Source of the DNA: Lentilactobacillus sunkii DSM 19904
Lineage (GTDB): Bacteria > Bacillota > Bacilli > Lactobacillales > Lactobacillaceae
Length of the DNA stretch: 64,000 nucleotides
Assembly: GCF_001435575.1 (NCBI RefSeq)
Contig: NZ_AZEA01000008.1
Span: forward strand, 25,630 to 89,629
Reading direction: 5' to 3'
How positions within the stretch are numbered: position 1 is the stretch's first letter; every line of letters begins with the position of its first letter. This document shows positions 49,675-58,511 of the stretch, in pieces. The translations under genes were made by a program, and so were the position numbers. Under the pieces are notes generated by a model. The model was not told the DNA's origin, searched no databases, and worked only from the letters and a program-made list of their open reading frames with translations.

Positions 49675-50853
49675 TTGGAAAATACGAACCAAAAGTCGAC
49701 ATCCTTTACGTTTCTGGTCATCGGAACGGCCTGGATGTTTGACGCAATGGACGTTGGACTATTGTCATTTATCATGTCAATCGTCCATAAAGAATGGATG
49801 CTGACCAATTCGCAAACCGGATTAATCAGTTCGATCAGTACCGTCGGGATGATTTGTGGTGGCTTTTACTTTGGGAGCCTCGCTGATCGAATTGGGCGTA
49901 AGAATACCCTGATCATCACCCTGCTGACGTTCTCAATCGGTAACCTAGTTCTTGCTGCAGCCCCAGGATTTTATACATTTTTAGCTATTCGTTTTATTGT
50001 CGGAATGGGGCTTGGTGGTGAGTTGCCGGTTGCCGCAACCTATGTTGCCGATATGTATCGGGGGCCCAAACGATCACAAATGTTGATTTTGGCTGATAGC
50101 TTTTGGGCTGTTGGTTGGTTAGTTGCATCGTTTCTATCAGTACTATTTGCGCCAGTGTTGGGTTGGCGTGGATTACTGATATTGACTGCGTTGGCCGGCT
50201 TCTTCGCTTTGGTCTTACGTCGTCATATTCATGAAATTCACACACTACCTAAGCAGACAAGTGAATGGCGTGCAACCTTGAAGTCAGAGTTCCGACCATG
50301 GACACTCACACTTTGGGTTGCCTGGTTCATGGTTATGTTCAGCTACTATGGCATGTTCATGTGGCTGCCAAGCATCCTGATTGATAAAGGTTACGGGGTT
50401 GTCAGCAGTTTTGGCTACACGACCATCATTGTTGTTGCTCAACTGCCCGGATACTTCTGCGCAGCATGGTTGGCTCGCAGAATGAAAGTGAAATATGTCT
50501 TCTCCATTTATATGCTGGGAACGGCTTTAGGTGCCATTATGTTTGGCCAGTCAACCACGGCAGTGATGATTGTGATCGCTGGTTGTGTCCTATCGTTCTT
50601 TAATTTGGGCGCATATGGCGCAATCATCGCACTCACTCCTGACCTTTATGAGAGCAAAATCAGAGGAACTATGACTGGAATCGCTCAGGGAATTGGTCGA
50701 ATCGGTGCAATCGTTGGGCCACTGCTGGTTGGAATATTGATGGATCATCAAACCAGTGTTAACCTGGTTTTCATTATCTTCATGATTTCATTGGTCATTG
50801 GCTCGATTGCCGTATTAACCTTACCTGCCTCCCAAGATAATCAAAAGGAGTAA
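49675..50853 (+). CDS. MFS transporter, NiaP-like (TTG start)
   Basis: A 392-residue 12-helix carrier of the aromatic acid/niacin (AAHS/NiaP-like) branch: WMFDAMDVGLLSF in helix 1, GSLADRIGRKNTL in loop 2-3, GMGLGGELPVAATYVADM in helix 4 and LTPDLYESKIRGTMTG in helix 10-11. The partner gene nadC starts four bases after its stop, so it probably imports a pyridine carboxylate. Quinolinate would fit best because NadC uses it directly (inference). TTG 49675 is nine bases after GGAGG. Two palindromes just upstream suggest tight control. Confidence 0.85.
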   Translation: MENTNQKSTSFTFLVIGTAWMFDAMDVGLLSFIMSIVHKEWMLTNSQTGLISSISTVGMICGGFYFGSLADRIGRKNTLIITLLTFSIGNLVLAAAPGFYTFLAIRFIVGMGLGGELPVAATYVADMYRGPKRSQMLILADSFWAVGWLVASFLSVLFAPVLGWRGLLILTALAGFFALVLRRHIHEIHTLPKQTSEWRATLKSEFRPWTLTLWVAWFMVMFSYYGMFMWLPSILIDKGYGVVSSFGYTTIIVVAQLPGYFCAAWLARRMKVKYVFSIYMLGTALGAIMFGQSTTAVMIVIAGCVLSFFNLGAYGAIIALTPDLYESKIRGTMTGIAQGIGRIGAIVGPLLVGILMDHQTSVNLVFIIFMISLVIGSIAVLTLPASQDNQKE

Positions 50854-50856
50854 GCG

Positions 50857-51696
50857 ATGAATAACATTCTGATGTGCCAAAAACTACAGGAGTTTCTCAA
50901 TGAAGACATCAACTTTGGCGATATGAGCGTTAGATATTTACCAGGCACAAAAGTCATTCATGGTTCATTTATCGCAAAAGAAGCCGGCGTGGTTTGCGGT
51001 CAGGATATTCCTCAAGCAGTTTATGATTTACTCGGTGATGCCAAATATTCCCCACTTGTAAAAGACGGTGAATTTGTCAAAGCCGGAACCGTCATTGGCG
51101 AGGTAAAGGGCACGGCATCGGTTCTACTAACCGGTGAACGGGTCACCCTTAATCTGGTCCAACGGATGAGTGGGATTGCCACCAAAACCACTGAATTCGT
51201 CAAGAAGTTGGATGATCCTACCATTCGGATAACAGACACCCGGAAAACGGCACCAGGTTTGCGGTTATTCGATAAGTTTGCGGTAACTGCTGGTGGCGGC
51301 TTCAATCATCGTTTTGACCTCACCGGTGGAATCATGTTGAAAGACAATCATATTGCCTTGGCCGGTGGCGTCAAGCAAGCCCTATCAACCGTCAAGAAGA
51401 ACGTTGGTCCGTTGACACCCATTGAGATTGAAGTGGAAACCGAGGACGAATTAAAAGACGCAATTGCGGTCGGTGCCGATGTGATTATGTTCGATAACCA
51501 AGCCCCGGCCACCATCAAACAATGGAAGCAACTGGTTCTTGATACCACCAAGATCGAAGCATCCGGCGGTATTAATGAAGATATGATCGCCTCATTCAAA
51601 GGATGCGGTGCTGATTTCATTTCAATCGGAAACTTAACCAATGATGTTTCACCATTAGACATCAGCTTCCTGGTCAAGGGTGTTATCAAAAGCTAA
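50857..51696 (+). CDS. nadC: Nicotinate-nucleotide pyrophosphorylase (carboxylating)
   Basis: Makes nicotinate mononucleotide from quinolinate and PRPP for NAD synthesis. The 279-residue protein has all usual segments: EDINFGDMSVRYL, LNLVQRMSGIAT, ITDTRKTAPGLR with phosphate-binding Arg/Lys, GGGFNHRFDL, MLKDNHI with the conserved Lys, EIEVET and IEASGGI. No nadA or nadB is in the window, so quinolinate supply is not explained by nearby synthesis. ATG four bases after the transporter stop (GGAGTAAGCG as ribosome site). Ends in a strong terminator. Confidence 0.93.
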   Translation: MNNILMCQKLQEFLNEDINFGDMSVRYLPGTKVIHGSFIAKEAGVVCGQDIPQAVYDLLGDAKYSPLVKDGEFVKAGTVIGEVKGTASVLLTGERVTLNLVQRMSGIATKTTEFVKKLDDPTIRITDTRKTAPGLRLFDKFAVTAGGGFNHRFDLTGGIMLKDNHIALAGGVKQALSTVKKNVGPLTPIEIEVETEDELKDAIAVGADVIMFDNQAPATIKQWKQLVLDTTKIEASGGINEDMIASFKGCGADFISIGNLTNDVSPLDISFLVKGVIKS

Positions 51697-51725
51697 TCAA
51701 GTTCACAAATATCAGATCAGATAAC

Positions 51726-51763
51726 AAAAGCCTCCTTCGTTTTAAGCGAAGGAGGTTTTATGT
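51726..51763 (+). terminator. Terminator of the transporter-nadC operon
   Basis: Stem CCTCCTTCG / CGAAGGAGG with flanking A/T pairs, then TTTTATG. Confidence 0.85.
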
Positions 51764-51811
51764 TGCTTCATTTAGTTAACTGGAAATACAATTCATCTGT
51801 GCCATCGGTTG

Positions 51812-52741
51812 TTAGTTATCCTGAGTCAGCAACTCATCAAACTTATCATAAAATGCTTTGCCGTGAACTGCCGTCACCAGGTTGATTGGTCGACCGTTGT
51901 CGGTTTCAAAGGTTCGCCCGGCGCCATCGCCACTGGTCAAAACATCCCCTTTGATGTCTTTGGTCTCAACCAGATCCGGATATTGGCTGGCAACGGTGGT
52001 CAGTACATCCCATAGATAGTAGGTTGAGTTTGCTTCATATGATGACACCAGCGCATATCCCTGGCCGATCAGATCCATCATCGGATAACGGCGCAGGCTG
52101 GCCCAGTGCTGCTGCACATCGGCGTTCAAAGGTACCTGGTTGGTACTTTCCAAACCGACCATTTGAATATCAATGTCAGCATCCCAGACGGTTTTGACTG
52201 CCTCAGGATCCCAGTAGGCATTCCATTCAGCTGTACCATCGTGTTTGGGTTCCAAGACATTTCCCTCAGTCCGCATGGTACCACCCATCCAGTACAAGCG
52301 TTCAATTTTCTTAACGATACTTGGATCAACTTCCAGTGCCCGAGCCAGATCAGTCAATGGACCGGTCATAACCAAATCAGTTTTGCCTTCAGTATTTTGA
52401 AGCTTATCGATCATATCCAAATGAGCTGGTTTATCAGCCAAAGGCGTAGTTGGTGCGCCGTGCTCATTAAGTAACGGGAAGGCGTCAAATGAAAATGAGC
52501 TCAACCGCCACTCTTTAGGAAATTGATGAACTGCCCGAGAATTTGATGCGGCTACCGATACCTGGGCACCGTGACCGAACTGGGTAATGATTTTTCGTGA
52601 CGCCGGTACAGAGCCTTCGATGTAACCGTCAGCGTCAATCACGCCAACACCGGTCAAATTAACTTCGGGCATCTGCAGCAACAGCAATAACGATACCAAG
52701 TCATCAACGTTACCATCATGATCAAAGTAGACATTTTTCAA
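51812..52741 (-). CDS. Nucleoside hydrolase, IU-type family (TTG start)
   Basis: A 309-residue enzyme that splits ribonucleosides into base and ribose. The Ca2+-binding aspartate cluster is DHDGNVDD at residues 7-14 (canonical DxDxGxDD with changes around it), and MGGTMRTEGNV plus WNAYWDPEA are the other signature stretches. The cluster replaces the usual DTDPGIDD, so base preference may differ. TTG 52741 lies eight bases after AGGAGG; the frame extends to 52774 without a site. Same strand as the permease upstream but separate from it by 70 bases. Confidence 0.88.
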   Translation of the reverse strand: MKNVYFDHDGNVDDLVSLLLLLQMPEVNLTGVGVIDADGYIEGSVPASRKIITQFGHGAQVSVAASNSRAVHQFPKEWRLSSFSFDAFPLLNEHGAPTTPLADKPAHLDMIDKLQNTEGKTDLVMTGPLTDLARALEVDPSIVKKIERLYWMGGTMRTEGNVLEPKHDGTAEWNAYWDPEAVKTVWDADIDIQMVGLESTNQVPLNADVQQHWASLRRYPMMDLIGQGYALVSSYEANSTYYLWDVLTTVASQYPDLVETKDIKGDVLTSGDGAGRTFETDNGRPINLVTAVHGKAFYDKFDELLTQDN

Positions 52742-52811
52742 GATTGCATCCTCCTTGTTTGTTACTGTCATCATACAGGATGGATGAATTTTGGTCTAAT
52801 GAAAATGGTTG

Positions 52812-54206
52812 TCAGCCATCTTCTACCCCAAGATCGTTGGTGTTTTTTCTCCTTAATACTGCATAAAAAGCAAAAGACCAAATAACCGCTCCCAAAGCTG
52901 ATAAAAATGATTCACTGCTGAAGAACAGACTAGCGAAAATGGCAAGAAAGAAAGCAATTGTCAGCGGATTGGACCAGCGATAACTGGGCATCTTGAAGCC
53001 ATCAGCACGGAAATCTTTTGAATGACGGTACTTCCAGTGGGCCACCATTGTCAACATACATACTAAAATATAAATGTCGCTCGAAACAGATGCAATGAAC
53101 GAGAATGCTGCACCCAAAGAATTGAATGAGCTGATAACCGGTGCAAGCAGCATCATTCCTGCTGAGAAGAGAACACTGACAATGGGGATTCCGCTCTTGG
53201 AAACCTTTTGGAATGGCTGCATTGCTTTTGAACCGGACTCTTGGGCCAATTGGTAAAGATGACGGCCAGTCGAGAAAATCGCACTGTTCAGTGTTGACAT
53301 TGCCGCAGCAATCACTACGATATTGATGACCGCAGAAGCCCCGGGAATTCCGGCCAGATTAAAGATTTGTACAAACGGACTTTGATTTGGATTCAAAGTC
53401 TTCCAAGGTGTAATGGCCATAATCACAATCAGAGAACCAATATAAAATAGCAGAATTCTGGCAATAATTTGGTTGACTGCTTTAGGCAGAACACGACGGG
53501 GATTTTTGGTTTCGGCAGTTGTGATACCGACAAATTCCATCCCCTGAAAGGCGAAGAAAACCATTGGGAATGCCATGATAAATTGGTGAATGCCATTTGG
53601 AAACATGGTGAACCCGGATGTCAGGTTGCTCCAGGATGCGTGGGTGCCGGTTGGGTTCTCATGGTGTGTGAATACCAGATAAATCCCGATGGCAATCAGT
53701 GCCAAAATCGCAATCACCTTGATACCGGAAAGAAAGGTTTCCGATTTACCAAACGAGCTGACCATGGCCAAATTGACTCCACTCAAAATGAGTAGAAACA
53801 GGACTTGGATAATCGGTGCGGAAACATTTGGAAACCAGTATTTCACATACGTTGAGATTGCGGTCAGTTCGGCCATTCCGGCTAAAATCAGCTCTAACCA
53901 ATAACTCCAAGCCGCAAACTTCCCCAGTCGCTCGTTGACGTATTTGCCAATAAACGACACAAAGGTGTGCTGCTCAGGGTCAGAATACATCATTTCACCG
54001 ATTGCCCTCATCATTAGGAAAAAGAATATCCCAATCACCAAATATACCAAAATAATCGATGGCCCGGTTCTGTGAATCGTACTTCCTGCTCCCAAAAAGA
54101 GTCCGGTCCCAATCGATCCGCCAAACGCGATCATTTGAACAGCCAGGTTGGACAAGCCACGCCTGGTACCGTCTTTGTTCACTTCAATCTTTTCTGCCGC
54201 TAACAT
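52812..54206 (-). CDS. Amino-acid permease (AAT/APC family) under T-box control
   Basis: A 464-residue APC-superfamily transporter with 12 predicted helices. LSNLAVQMIAFGGSIGTGLFLGAG in helix 1, PEQHTFVSFIGKYV after helix 2, FQGMEFVGITTAETKNPRR in loop 6-7 and RHLYQLAQES are standard for the AAT group. ATG after GGGAGG. A full T-box leader with terminator lies directly upstream (54238-54519); its specifier and T-loop suggest charging of tRNA-Asp is sensed, so aspartate or asparagine uptake is the best guess. Confidence 0.9.
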   Translation of the reverse strand: MLAAEKIEVNKDGTRRGLSNLAVQMIAFGGSIGTGLFLGAGSTIHRTGPSIILVYLVIGIFFFLMMRAIGEMMYSDPEQHTFVSFIGKYVNERLGKFAAWSYWLELILAGMAELTAISTYVKYWFPNVSAPIIQVLFLLILSGVNLAMVSSFGKSETFLSGIKVIAILALIAIGIYLVFTHHENPTGTHASWSNLTSGFTMFPNGIHQFIMAFPMVFFAFQGMEFVGITTAETKNPRRVLPKAVNQIIARILLFYIGSLIVIMAITPWKTLNPNQSPFVQIFNLAGIPGASAVINIVVIAAAMSTLNSAIFSTGRHLYQLAQESGSKAMQPFQKVSKSGIPIVSVLFSAGMMLLAPVISSFNSLGAAFSFIASVSSDIYILVCMLTMVAHWKYRHSKDFRADGFKMPSYRWSNPLTIAFFLAIFASLFFSSESFLSALGAVIWSFAFYAVLRRKNTNDLGVEDG

Positions 54207-54237
54207 TTGAAAACCTCCCTGAATGATGATAATGAGG

Positions 54238-54519
54238 ACAAAAAAACGTCCCTACAGTCAATGCTGTAGGGACGTATCCACGTGGTGCCACCCAAATTTA
54301 TGGCCAATTTCGCAATTAGTCATCTTAACAACTCGTTAACGATAATCGTTAATTAAGTCTGAGATCGTAACGTGTCCTAACGTAGACATCGCTTGCACGT
54401 GCCTAATGCTCTGAGCTCATCTTCACAAAAATACCTTTGGCCGCCTCTCACCCATCGCGGCTCTCTTTATCAAAAGGATTCCTGCTACTCTTCTCATCAT
54501 CGCTTAATGTTTTAATTTA
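54238..54519 (-). promoter_or_regulatory. T-box riboswitch leader of the amino-acid permease
   Basis: On the minus strand: stem I with AGTA (5' side of the specifier loop), an AAAGAGAG..GGGTGAGAGG apical region, and GAA-GAT-G on the 3' side (GAT at 54421-54419). The T-box sequence GGGTGGCACCACG is at 54281-54293, followed by a 12-bp terminator ACGTCCCTACAG / CTGTAGGGACGT (54246-54275) with a T7 run. UGGC in the T-box would pair with a tRNA ending GCCA, i.e. discriminator G, as in tRNA-Asp. ATG overlaps GAT as an alternative specifier, but tRNA-Met usually has discriminator A. Confidence 0.9.
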
Positions 54520-54525
54520 ACACTA

Positions 54526-54553
54526 ATACTAGCACCCCATGAACAAAATGCAA
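54526..54553 (-). promoter_or_regulatory. Promoter of the T-box leader
   Basis: Minus strand TTGCAT, 16-base spacer, TAGTAT. Confidence 0.6.
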
Positions 54554-54599
54554 GTGGAAATTTCACAAGGATTAATAATTAGCCTGAAAAATTACTCAG

Positions 54600-55016
54600 T
54601 CAAATTCGGTGGGCGAGTTCTTCGATTTTTTTGGAAATACCATCACGAACCGAACGAAATGCAGCTAACTTTTGTGCATCAGTTCCCGTTGCTTTGGCAG
54701 GATCTGGGAATCCCCAGTGTTCACGTTTGACTTGTGGCGGTGTGACCGGGCAGCGTTCTTCAGCATCGTCACACAAGGTCACAACCAAATAAGATTGGTT
54801 CAAAATATCACGATCAATTAATTTGGAAGTCTGCTTGGAAATATCGACGCCGGCTTCCGCCATTACTTGGACTGCCCGAGAATTGACACCATGCTTTTCA
54901 ATTCCAGCAGATAACGCCAAGTAACCTTCCGGCAGGTACTTTCTGGCAAAGCCCTCTGCCATTTGGCTGCGACACGAGTTGCCGGTACATAGAAAGTAGA
55001 TTATCTTTTGAGCCAT
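54600..55016 (-). CDS. arsC: Arsenate reductase, thioredoxin-coupled low-Mr phosphatase type
   Basis: A 138-residue enzyme reducing arsenate to arsenite. The P-loop [11 protein letters not shown] gives Cys10, Cys15 and Arg16, and the redox pair Cys82/Cys89 is in [16 protein letters not shown] holds the general acid Asp. Spacing equals that of the S. aureus pI258 enzyme. No arsR or arsenite pump is adjacent, so it is a solitary gene. ATG after AAAGGACGGTG. Confidence 0.93.
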   Translation of the reverse strand: MAQKIIYFLCTGNSCRSQMAEGFARKYLPEGYLALSAGIEKHGVNSRAVQVMAEAGVDISKQTSKLIDRDILNQSYLVVTLCDDAEERCPVTPPQVKREHWGFPDPAKATGTDAQKLAAFRSVRDGISKKIEELAHRI

Positions 55017-55155
55017 TGGGATTCACCGTCCTTTCAAAGTCACTATTGTCATTGATATCTTACTTCATTTCAAGAATGACTGCTTAAATTAAGATTGCGA
55101 ACTTTTCGAAATAGTGGACAATTGGAGTTAAAGTCAACGAATTAAGGAGGTACCG

Positions 55156-55740
55156 ATGAAAACAGCAGATCAAATTTTTGAAGAGATTCAAGCAGACCCA
55201 CAAAATGAACAATTCACCAAGGATGGCATTCTCCCGTTGTACCACATTGACCCCAAGGCGGAAATCCTCATTATCAGTCAGGCACCCAGCCGAAAGGCCC
55301 AAGCATCCATGGTGTTCTGGGATGATCCAAGTGGTGATCGGTTGCGGGATTGGTTGGGCTTGAGTAAAGATGAATTTTACAACTCTGGGAAAGTCGCTGT
55401 CCTGCCATTGGATTTCTATTATCCGGGAAAGGGCGCTCACGGGGACTTACCGCCAAGGAAGGGTTTTGCGGAGAAATGGCATGAGCCTTTACTGGCATTG
55501 ATGCCTAACATCAAAATTAAACTATTGATCGGCCAGTATGCTCAAAAATACTACCTTGGAAAGGCACGAGAACGAAACCTAACGAAAACCGTCCGTCATT
55601 TTGATCAGTATCTCCCTGATTACTTTCCGCTGGTACACCCATCCCCTTTAAATTACGGTTGGATGAAACAGCATCCCTGGTTTGCGGATGAAGTGGTGCC
55701 TGAACTACGAAAAATAATTCGTAAGATCATGGCTGAATGA
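55156..55740 (+). CDS. Uracil-DNA glycosylase superfamily protein
   Basis: A 194-residue UDG-fold protein. IISQAPSRKAQ (residues 40-50) takes the place of the GQDPY/GEAPG water-activating loop, and LVHPSPLNYGW near residue 160 is the HPSP minor-groove loop. This matches the small family-4/5-like group annotated as uracil-DNA glycosylase family proteins. No iron-sulfur cysteines are present. Probable DNA repair role; activity not assured because the first motif has Ser/Ala/Pro/Ser rather than a clear Asp/Glu. ATG follows AGGAGGTACCG. Confidence 0.83.
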   Translation: MKTADQIFEEIQADPQNEQFTKDGILPLYHIDPKAEILIISQAPSRKAQASMVFWDDPSGDRLRDWLGLSKDEFYNSGKVAVLPLDFYYPGKGAHGDLPPRKGFAEKWHEPLLALMPNIKIKLLIGQYAQKYYLGKARERNLTKTVRHFDQYLPDYFPLVHPSPLNYGWMKQHPWFADEVVPELRKIIRKIMAE

Positions 55741-55845
55741 ATGCTTATCTCCCTGGTATGCAAAAATTGCTATTGAATCGATGACTTTTATCTGATATCT
55801 TTAATTGACTTCAAAATTCCAGCAACGTCATATAAAGGGGAAACT

Positions 55846-56292
55846 ATGTTAAAAAAACGTCTCGCAAGTTTTGCTTTAGCACTTACAATCGCAGCACCCA
55901 TCCTTGTTAGTGGCGGCGTAACTGCCAATGCCGCAAGCCACACTGCACCCTCAGTTCTGCGTCATGACTGGTGGGCACCAACCAAGACTTCCAGTAAGAA
56001 AGATTGGGGAAGAGTTAAGATCACCAAGCACTCAATCTCAATTGGTCAAGGTGTCGTTAAAGACGTCTACACTGGCAGCCAAATGAGCGTCAAGAAGACC
56101 GGTAAATGGTATCGAATCAGCAAGACCGGTGAAAGTGGTTCCGCCAACTATTATCGTGTAACAAAACGCAAGATTGCAGGCAAATACCGAACTGCGCTCT
56201 TGAGAAAAACATATGCAAAATCTTCCGTTACTTTTGTGTATTTAATTGGTACCAAGGTTAAGATGAGTTCGTCTGAGTCGATGCTTTTTTAG
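55846..56292 (+). CDS. Small secreted basic protein
   Basis: A 148-residue protein with a clear signal peptide (MLKKRLASFALALTIAAPILVSGG, cleavage after ANA near residue 29) and a very basic, Ser/Thr/Tyr-rich mature part of about 119 residues (SSKKDWGRVKITKHSIS, SVKKTGKWYRISKTG). No catalytic motif. Similar cationic secreted proteins occur in lactobacilli; role unknown, possibly wall association. ATG after AAAGGGGAAACT; own terminator. Confidence 0.75.
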   Translation: MLKKRLASFALALTIAAPILVSGGVTANAASHTAPSVLRHDWWAPTKTSSKKDWGRVKITKHSISIGQGVVKDVYTGSQMSVKKTGKWYRISKTGESGSANYYRVTKRKIAGKYRTALLRKTYAKSSVTFVYLIGTKVKMSSSESMLF

Positions 56293-56314
56293 TAATTTGA
56301 ATAGATCGATCCGG

Positions 56315-56347
56315 AGTTGGGCAATTTTCATTGCTCAACTTTTTTTA
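56315..56347 (+). terminator. Terminator of the small secreted protein gene
   Basis: Stem AGTTGGGCAAT / ATTGCTCAACT (one G-U) with TTTC loop and a T7 run. Confidence 0.88.
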
Positions 56348-56505
56348 TCCGAAAATGCTTGCAAGCCCCTTTCCCATAGTGAGCCAATGTCATTGTAGGA
56401 ATCCTTATATTCATATCAGAATTTTGATATAAATAATGAAGACGGTATGATACAATATTTTTGTGAGGGAATTCACACAACATTATTTATTGGGGAGTAC
56501 AGCCT

Positions 56506-56751
56506 ATGTTAAAGCTTAAGAAAGCAACTTTAACAGTTGCAGTCGCATTTACAGTTGGTGGCGGACTCATGTCACTACCACCAAAGGACGTTTCTGCCAG
56601 AACCACCTATGTTTGGATCGCACCAAATCATGGGAAGAAGTATCACTATTCACGTGGCTGCCGAGGATTGAGCCATGCCGGAGCAAAGCGCCACGTTTCA
56701 TTGCGTTGGGCCAAGCATCATGGTTATCGTTTGTGTGGTTGGGAACATTAG
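56506..56751 (+). CDS. Secreted mini-protein with KYHYSRGC...GYRLCGW module
   Basis: An 81-residue product: signal peptide to about residue 31 (SARTT), then a 48-residue His/Arg-rich domain with two cysteines, VWIAPNHGKKYHYSRGCRGL then SLRWAKHHGYRLCGWE. The same K-Y-H-x3-C-x-L ... GY-x-C module occurs at the ends of some secreted nucleases and phage-linked proteins, where it is thought to be a small disulfide- or metal-stabilised fold. Standing alone is less usual. ATG after GGGGAGTACAGCCT. Confidence 0.75.
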   Translation: MLKLKKATLTVAVAFTVGGGLMSLPPKDVSARTTYVWIAPNHGKKYHYSRGCRGLSHAGAKRHVSLRWAKHHGYRLCGWEH

Positions 56752-56774
56752 AATACTTATGCATAATTAAAAAT

Positions 56775-56832
56775 AGGAGCTTCAATTCATTTCGGTTACA
56801 AATATGAAATGAATCGGAGCTTCTACTTTTTT
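56775..56832 (+). terminator. Terminator of the mini-protein gene
   Basis: AGGAGCTTC-A-ATTCATTTC pairs with GAAATGAAT-C-GGAGCTTCT (G-U pairs included), then ACTTTTTT. Confidence 0.75.
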
Positions 56833-56869
56833 ATCGCGTCTTTGAATGTTCAATTATTAGATGGCTTTC

Positions 56870-58501
56870 TTACTTAGTAATGCTTGCCCGCGTATAATCG
56901 GCAAAACCAGCAACGTGATACTCAACCCCATGTAGTTTAGGGTTAACGAGATGACTTTCTCGTACATAATACAGCGGGATGATGCCGGTTCGACTCATTA
57001 ATCGCTTTTCTGCTTGGCGCAGGGCTTGCCAATAGTCAGCTTGATTATCGGCAGTCTTCGCCTTCTGAATCAAATTATCATAAGTGCGATCACTGAACTT
57101 ACCTGGATTCATGGTGTTGTTTGTTGTCAGAATTCCCAAGTAATTGATTGGATCGCCAAAGTCTGCTAGCCAATACCACTGTGCAAGATCAAATTTACCC
57201 TCACTTCGTCGTGCTTGTTGGGCTTTATCAGGAATATTTGAAATATTTACTTTGACCCCGGGTAATGTTTTATCAAGCTGTCCCTGCAAATATTGAGCAA
57301 CGTTCTTAGTCACATCCTGATCATCGCCAACAATTGATAAGTTAACTGTTCCTGAAATCCCCGCTTCTTTTTTACCGGCATTGAAAAGCTTTCTTGCCTG
57401 GGCAGTATTTTGTGCCACACTAAAACTAGTTTCCCGACTGAAGTCTTTGCCAGTTGTTGGATCAATAGCAGTCCCTGGACTCACAAACCCACTGGCAGGC
57501 AGTGATCCATCAGCCAGCACTTTGTTGGTTAACTCTTTTCGATTAATAGCTAATGAGATTGCCTGTCGTAATTTCTGGTTGGCAAGAGGCTGCCCTTTAC
57601 GCTGATTTACTTGAAGATAATAAGTCCAAGCTTTTGGGACACTCTTTAAGTTTTTGTTCTTTTGTAAGCTTTTGGCAGTCACACCAGAAATTGTGGCATC
57701 ATCCAACTTCTTATCTTCAAATAGATTGTGGGCGGTGTTGGAATCCTTCACAGTTTTATAGTTGATTTGATCCAATTTAATGGCCTTTTTATCCCAATAA
57801 TACGGATTTTTCACTAAACGATAAGAATCACTGGTTCCGGTCCAGTCAGTAATCTTGAAGGCACCGTTTGAGACGGTATTCTTGGCATTTGTCCCATATT
57901 GTTTAATCCCAACCTTCTCGACAAACGATTTATCTTGCGGCATGAAGACTGGCATTGCGACTAGTTTATTAAAGTAGGCCATCGGATGATCCAATGTAAT
58001 CTCGAGTGTTTTCTCACCGGTTGCCCTAATGCCCAGAGTCTTATAGGACTTTTTGTGATTAATAATTGCATCAGCATTTTTGATGCCACTAAAAACATAG
58101 GTGTAAACCGGATTGTTTGCCGGATTTAAAGACCGTTTCCACGAGTATTCGAAATCCACAGCCTTCACAGTATCGCCATTACTCCATTTGGCAGATTTTC
58201 GAATATGAAAAATATACTTTTTACCATTGTCGGAAGGCTTCACAATTTTAGTCGCCATTGCTGGAACCGGTTGGTCTTTATCGTTAAGCCGATACAGCCC
58301 TTCCGAAATATTCGTTAACGTATTAAATTCAGGCATCGTTGCTTGATTTGTATTATCGAGTGACGTTAAATCAGAAGTTTGCATAAGAGAAATTGACTGC
58401 TTATTTGAGCCATTTTTTGATGTCTGATTCCCACATGCCGCAAGTATCCCCGCAGTCACTACTAAACCAACAACTAAAGCAAAATTTCGTATCTTCTTCA
58501 T
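56870..58501 (-). CDS. Peptide ABC transporter substrate-binding lipoprotein (OppA-like)
   Basis: A 543-residue SBP_bac_5 lipoprotein; lipobox ILAAC with Cys23 and an Asn/Ser linker. LMQTSDLTSLDNTNQATMPEFNTLTNISEGLYRL, FHIRKSAKWSNGDTVKAVDFEYSWKR and the late TGIIPLYYVRESHLV are diagnostic. ATG 58501 after GGAGGG. It starts ten bases after the OsmC stop, so these two unlike genes share an operon. Transporter membrane parts are absent, as for the other two OppA proteins of this window. Confidence 0.91.
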   Translation of the reverse strand: MKKIRNFALVVGLVVTAGILAACGNQTSKNGSNKQSISLMQTSDLTSLDNTNQATMPEFNTLTNISEGLYRLNDKDQPVPAMATKIVKPSDNGKKYIFHIRKSAKWSNGDTVKAVDFEYSWKRSLNPANNPVYTYVFSGIKNADAIINHKKSYKTLGIRATGEKTLEITLDHPMAYFNKLVAMPVFMPQDKSFVEKVGIKQYGTNAKNTVSNGAFKITDWTGTSDSYRLVKNPYYWDKKAIKLDQINYKTVKDSNTAHNLFEDKKLDDATISGVTAKSLQKNKNLKSVPKAWTYYLQVNQRKGQPLANQKLRQAISLAINRKELTNKVLADGSLPASGFVSPGTAIDPTTGKDFSRETSFSVAQNTAQARKLFNAGKKEAGISGTVNLSIVGDDQDVTKNVAQYLQGQLDKTLPGVKVNISNIPDKAQQARRSEGKFDLAQWYWLADFGDPINYLGILTTNNTMNPGKFSDRTYDNLIQKAKTADNQADYWQALRQAEKRLMSRTGIIPLYYVRESHLVNPKLHGVEYHVAGFADYTRASITK

Positions 58502-58511
58502 GTTATCCCTC

